Source of the DNA: an uncultured Eubacterium sp.
GTDB lineage: Bacteria > Bacillota > Clostridia > Lachnospirales > Lachnospiraceae
Assembly (NCBI GenBank): GCA_910589595.1
Contig: CAJUTM010000044.1
Coordinates: 1 to 7,758, forward strand
Direction of reading: 5' to 3'
Length of the DNA stretch: 7,758 nt
Shown: positions 5,873 to 7,758 of the stretch, piece after piece
How positions within the stretch are numbered: the stretch's first letter is position 1
Layout of the letters: the number at the start of each line of letters is the position of its first letter
Notes under the pieces: generated by a model
Told to the model about the DNA's origin: nothing
The model's database searches: none
What the model saw: only the letters and a program-made list of their open reading frames with translations
Made by a program: the position numbers and the translations under genes

Positions 5873-7006
5873 CTAACGAATCGTAAACCTGCTTTCCAGC
5901 AGAAGCCACATAGCCCGCTGGAGACGCATAATCTGCCACACACCTATTCCCCGCAAATTATATTCTTCCAATAAATTATATTTACTCTGCAAACTTCTCA
6001 CATCTTCAAACCATACTTCGTGCAAAATACCATCTCTTTCATAATTAAAAAACGGTGATTGCGATAGTTCATCAAAGCGGATTTGCGCATCATTGGCAAT
6101 GGCAATTTGCACAGCCTCAACATTGCCTATTGTCACCGCCTCGCTCTCCCCTCGTATAAATGGCAGCATCCAATCATATCCATAATTTGGTATGCCGAGT
6201 AATATCTTTTCAGAGGGAATCTCCGTCAATGCATATTCCACGACCTGACGGACTTTATTGATTGGCGCCACCGCCATATTGGGACCATATTTGTATCCCC
6301 ACTCATACGTCATCAGCAGCACTTCGTTCGCCGCCTCGCCAAGTCCCCGATAATCTTTTCCTTCATATAATAGTCCCTGTTGGTCGGCAGATGTTTTCGG
6401 CGCCAGCGCAACACTTACGCGATATCCGTTTTCATTCATTCTCCGGCGCAGCTCTGCCACAAAAGACGTAAATAAGTCCCTGTCCTCCGCCAAAATATAT
6501 TCAAAATCTACATCAACGCCGGCAAACCCTTTCGTCGGCATTGTCGCTAAAAGTTCATCCATTAGACGCTCTCTGGCAGAAGAATTGATTAACATCTGAT
6601 GAATCAGATTATTGTTAAACTGCCCGTCCGGCCCAAACGGCGTCAACGTCAGAACGCTGTCACGCCCTGCCTGCGCCGCCGCTTCCCGCATACTCTCATC
6701 CGATACCGCGGGCGGAAGCAGCTCCCCCTCGGTTGTAAAACCATAAGAAAAGACAAGGAGTGCGCTCAAATATGGCAGCGTCTGCGAGAGCACCCACGGA
6801 CTGATATACGGATACGCATATCCATTCGCCTGCACCTCCCTCGTCAGTGGTGTCCCATCCCCTCTGTCAATCAAAACAGCCTGACCGATTGCCAGTGCAT
6901 ATGGAAACGGAATCTGATTAATATAGGAAATGGATTCCACTGACACTCCAAAGTTTTCAGCAATGCTATCTATCGTATCCCCTGTCTGTACAATATAAAT
7001 TTCCAT
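5873..7006 (-). CDS. LysM-GH18 spore-type peptidoglycan hydrolase (YaaH/SleL-like)
   Basis: The 377-residue product has one N-terminal LysM peptidoglycan-binding domain (about 3-47, YIVQTGDTIDSIAENFGVS...). The rest is a glycoside hydrolase 18 barrel of the spore YaaH/SleL group. The GH18 signature is GVDVDFE (163-169), with the presumed catalytic acid E169. Further group motifs are MTYEWGYKYGPNMAVAPI (232-249), GIPNYGYDW (271-279) and VWFEDVRS (331-338). Relatives are N-acetylglucosaminidases acting on cortex during germination or placed in spore coats. There is no signal peptide, as usual for proteins made in the mother cell. Best-known relatives carry two LysM copies; here there is one. 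The start is ATG 7004-7006, because GGAGG (7012-7016) lies 5 nt before it and overlaps the other in-frame ATG (7016-7018). A structured leader lies upstream. Confidence 0.9.
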   Translation of the reverse strand: MEIYIVQTGDTIDSIAENFGVSVESISYINQIPFPYALAIGQAVLIDRGDGTPLTREVQANGYAYPYISPWVLSQTLPYLSALLVFSYGFTTEGELLPPAVSDESMREAAAQAGRDSVLTLTPFGPDGQFNNNLIHQMLINSSARERLMDELLATMPTKGFAGVDVDFEYILAEDRDLFTSFVAELRRRMNENGYRVSVALAPKTSADQQGLLYEGKDYRGLGEAANEVLLMTYEWGYKYGPNMAVAPINKVRQVVEYALTEIPSEKILLGIPNYGYDWMLPFIRGESEAVTIGNVEAVQIAIANDAQIRFDELSQSPFFNYERDGILHEVWFEDVRSLQSKYNLLEEYNLRGIGVWQIMRLQRAMWLLLESRFTIR

Positions 7007-7019
7007 AAAATCCTCCATT

Positions 7020-7154
7020 CCGAGAACGTTTTCGTTCGAGGAACCGCAAGAGAAATCTGCAACGCAGTTTCTCTTGTCGGATAGGGACTATTTGTGACGT
7101 TCTCGGCACAAATAGTTCTGTGAGAAATTGGCATATCAATGCAATTTCTCACAG
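7020..7154 (-). ncRNA. structured 5' leader of the GH18 gene with four hairpins
   Basis: In transcript order on the minus strand: a 13-bp stem (7118-7130/7142-7154) with an 11-nt loop; a 10-bp stem (7087-7096/7107-7116) with a 10-nt loop; a 9-bp plus 4-bp stem (7047-7055/7068-7076 and 7057-7060/7064-7067) with a triloop; and a 5-bp stem (7024-7028/7033-7037) with a 4-nt loop. All stems are perfect. The whole loop 7097-7106 is complementary to 7020-7029, directly upstream of the ribosome site 7012-7016. Pairing them would make a pseudoknot and disrupt the last hairpin. None of the stems is followed by a T run, so these are not terminators. I recognise no known riboswitch class. Confidence 0.6.
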
Positions 7155-7169
7155 TAAATCCTTTTTTTC

Positions 7170-7178
7170 TATTGTATC
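7170..7178 (-). promoter_or_regulatory. possible sporulation sigma factor -10 element for the GH18 gene
   Basis: Minus-strand GATACAATA differs in one base from the CATACAAT -10 of sigma-E promoters and also fits the CATAnnnTA of sigma-K with the same mismatch. A weak GAATGATT lies 13 bp upstream as a -35 candidate. The placement, just before the structured leader and after the tRNA terminator, is right for the promoter. Confidence 0.35.
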
Positions 7179-7230
7179 GCCGAGAGCAGGCAATCATTCC
7201 TATTTTTGTTCCGCAATGGATGAAGCAGAC

Positions 7231-7280
7231 AAAAAAAAGTAATACCACCTAACGACAACTGCGTTAAATCGTATTACTTT
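7231..7280 (-). terminator. tRNA operon terminator
   Basis: AAAGTAATAC (7236-7245) pairs with GTATTACTTT (7271-7280), and an inner TAACG/CGTTA helix lies within the loop. On the minus strand the stem runs straight into a stretch of T (7231-7238). It ends the tRNA transcript about 30 nt after tRNA-Leu. A small GGCTGC/GCAGCC hairpin (7287-7306) lies in between. Confidence 0.88.
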
Positions 7281-7312
7281 CTCTCTGGCTGCTCTCATAG
7301 GCAGCCTCACTA

Positions 7313-7398
7313 TGCTGGTAACCGGAATCGAACCGGTACGGGTGTCACCACCCACAGGATTTTAAGTCCTGGGCGTCTGCCAGTTCCGCCACACCAGC
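7313..7398 (-). tRNA. tRNA-Leu (anticodon TAA)
   Basis: The 86-nt class II tRNA has acceptor GCTGGTG/TACCAGC, discriminator A, anticodon stem CAGGA/TCCTG with loop CTTAAAA (anticodon TAA, reads UUA/UUG) and a long variable arm. CCA is not encoded. It is the last gene of the three-tRNA operon. Confidence 0.97.
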
Positions 7399-7408
7399 GT
7401 ATTTCATA

Positions 7409-7431
7409 TAGGAGGATTAGCTTTCCTCCTA
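7409..7431 (-). other. hairpin between tRNA-Asp and tRNA-Leu
   Basis: TAGGAGG (7409-7415) and CCTCCTA (7425-7431) form a 7-bp stem with a 9-nt loop, filling most of the 34-nt spacer. No T run follows, so it more likely guides processing of the precursor than ends transcription. Confidence 0.5.
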
Positions 7432-7432
7432 A

Positions 7433-7506
7433 CGACCCAGATGGGACTCGAACCCACGACCTCCGCCGTGACAGGGCGGCGCTCTAACCAACTGAGCCAC
7501 TAGGCC
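7433..7506 (-). tRNA. tRNA-Asp (anticodon GTC)
   Basis: The 74-nt gene has acceptor GGCCTAG/CTGGGTC (two G-U pairs), anticodon stem CCGCC/GGCGG with loop CTGTCAC (anticodon GTC), T loop TTCGAGT, and discriminator G as expected for Asp. CCA is not encoded. It lies 6 nt after the CAU tRNA. Confidence 0.97.
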
Positions 7507-7512
7507 TTAACA

Positions 7513-7586
7513 TGGACCCTCGGGGACTCGAACCCCGGACCGTCCGGTTATGAGCCGGATGCTCTAACCAACTGAGCTAAAGGTCC
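7513..7586 (-). tRNA. tRNA with CAT anticodon, probably tRNA-Ile2 (lysidine-modified)
   Basis: The 74-nt gene has acceptor GGACCTT/AGGGTCC, discriminator A, D arm GCTC...GAGC, and anticodon stem TCCGG/CCGGA with loop CTCATAA. Anticodon CAT alone would suggest elongator Met. However, C4-G69 and C5-G68 are pairs associated with recognition by TilS, which converts C34 to lysidine. From memory, the GGACCTTTAGCTCAG start also matches Firmicute tRNA-Ile(CAU). It is not an initiator, because the acceptor begins with a G-C pair. CCA is not encoded. Confidence 0.9.
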
Positions 7587-7623
7587 CCGATACGGGATAC
7601 TTTTTACCACGTCAACATTAGTT

Positions 7624-7652
7624 ATGTTACCATACCAACAAGAAAAATGCAA
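7624..7652 (-). promoter_or_regulatory. promoter of the tRNA operon
   Basis: On the minus strand TTGCAT (7647-7652), a 17-bp spacer and an extended -10 TGG-TAACAT (hexamer 7624-7629) precede the first tRNA by about 38 nt. The right 86-bp repeat begins 20 bp upstream of the -35. Confidence 0.7.
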
Positions 7653-7672
7653 GCACATATTTTTATTATATT

Positions 7673-7758
7673 AGGGCAATCGCTTAATCATTTGTTATTT
7701 TCAGGGTAGCGGGTATCATGCGGTATCTCATCCGGTATCCACTCCCAGCGAAAAATAC
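7673..7758 (-). repeat. right copy of the 86-bp inverted repeat
   Basis: This is the reverse complement of 93-178 (81 of 86 identical). GGTATC occurs at 7712, 7722 and 7734. The window ends exactly at the last matching base, so the repeat may extend further to the right. Sequence breaks at repeats are common in short-read assemblies, which would fit a multi-copy element. Confidence 0.9.

Noticed and set aside
7020..7154. CRISPR array or tandem terminators
   Set aside because: The stems differ from one another in sequence, there are no regular spacers, and no T run follows them on the minus strand.
6970..7248. 92-residue minus-strand frame over the GH18 leader
   Set aside because: It overlaps the start of the GH18 gene and the hairpin leader, and would cross the predicted promoter. 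The composition is not protein-like.
7618..7629. TTAGTTATGTTA, a 12-base match to the feoA operator (minus strand), beside the tRNA operon promoter
   Set aside because: It covers the -10 hexamer and lacks the second operator arm. A constitutive tRNA promoter is an unlikely iron target, so chance is the simpler reading.

Overview
The window looks like chromosomal DNA from a spore-forming, low-to-moderate GC Firmicute of the class Clostridia, most likely Lachnospiraceae. The grounds are a T-box leader, strong AAGGAGG-type ribosome sites, tRNA genes without encoded CCA, an FeoA/FeoB/DtxR-type iron locus and a LysM-GH18 spore-type hydrolase without a signal peptide. The family-level assignment is inference.

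Layout. Bases 1-91 hold the possible tail of an unidentified rightward gene. Bases 93-178 and 7673-7758 are an 86-bp repeat in inverted orientation (81/86 identical) that brackets almost the whole window. Between them, leftward feoA (2311-2523) and feoB (203-2221) encode ferrous iron uptake. They diverge from a 132-residue DtxR/MntR-type metalloregulator (2769-3167). DtxR-box-like palindromes overlap the feoA promoter and lie between feoA and feoB, so the regulator probably controls both. A 23-bp perfect stem serves as a two-way terminator between the regulator and a leftward tRNA-Arg(ACG).

The centre is a leucine-biosynthesis unit. A promoter overlapped by a 20-bp perfect palindrome leads into a T-box leader with a likely Leu CUC specifier and then leuA (3800-5788). 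Its product is unusual: a complete 2-isopropylmalate synthase followed in frame by an AraC-type DNA-binding domain of about 100 residues. An A9 tract sits exactly at the junction. A -1 slip there would end the protein at 558 residues, close to the normal length of the enzyme. This fusion, which may have two products, is the strongest candidate for an undescribed system here.

A two-way terminator separates leuA from a leftward LysM-GH18 gene (5873-7006) of the spore cortex-lytic or germination type. Its roughly 160-nt 5' leader holds four consecutive hairpins. The complete 10-nt loop of one is complementary to the 10 nt just upstream of the ribosome site, which suggests a structured regulatory RNA. 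Further right is a leftward tRNA operon, tRNA(CAU, probably Ile2)-Asp-Leu, with its own promoter and terminator, and then the right copy of the 86-bp repeat.
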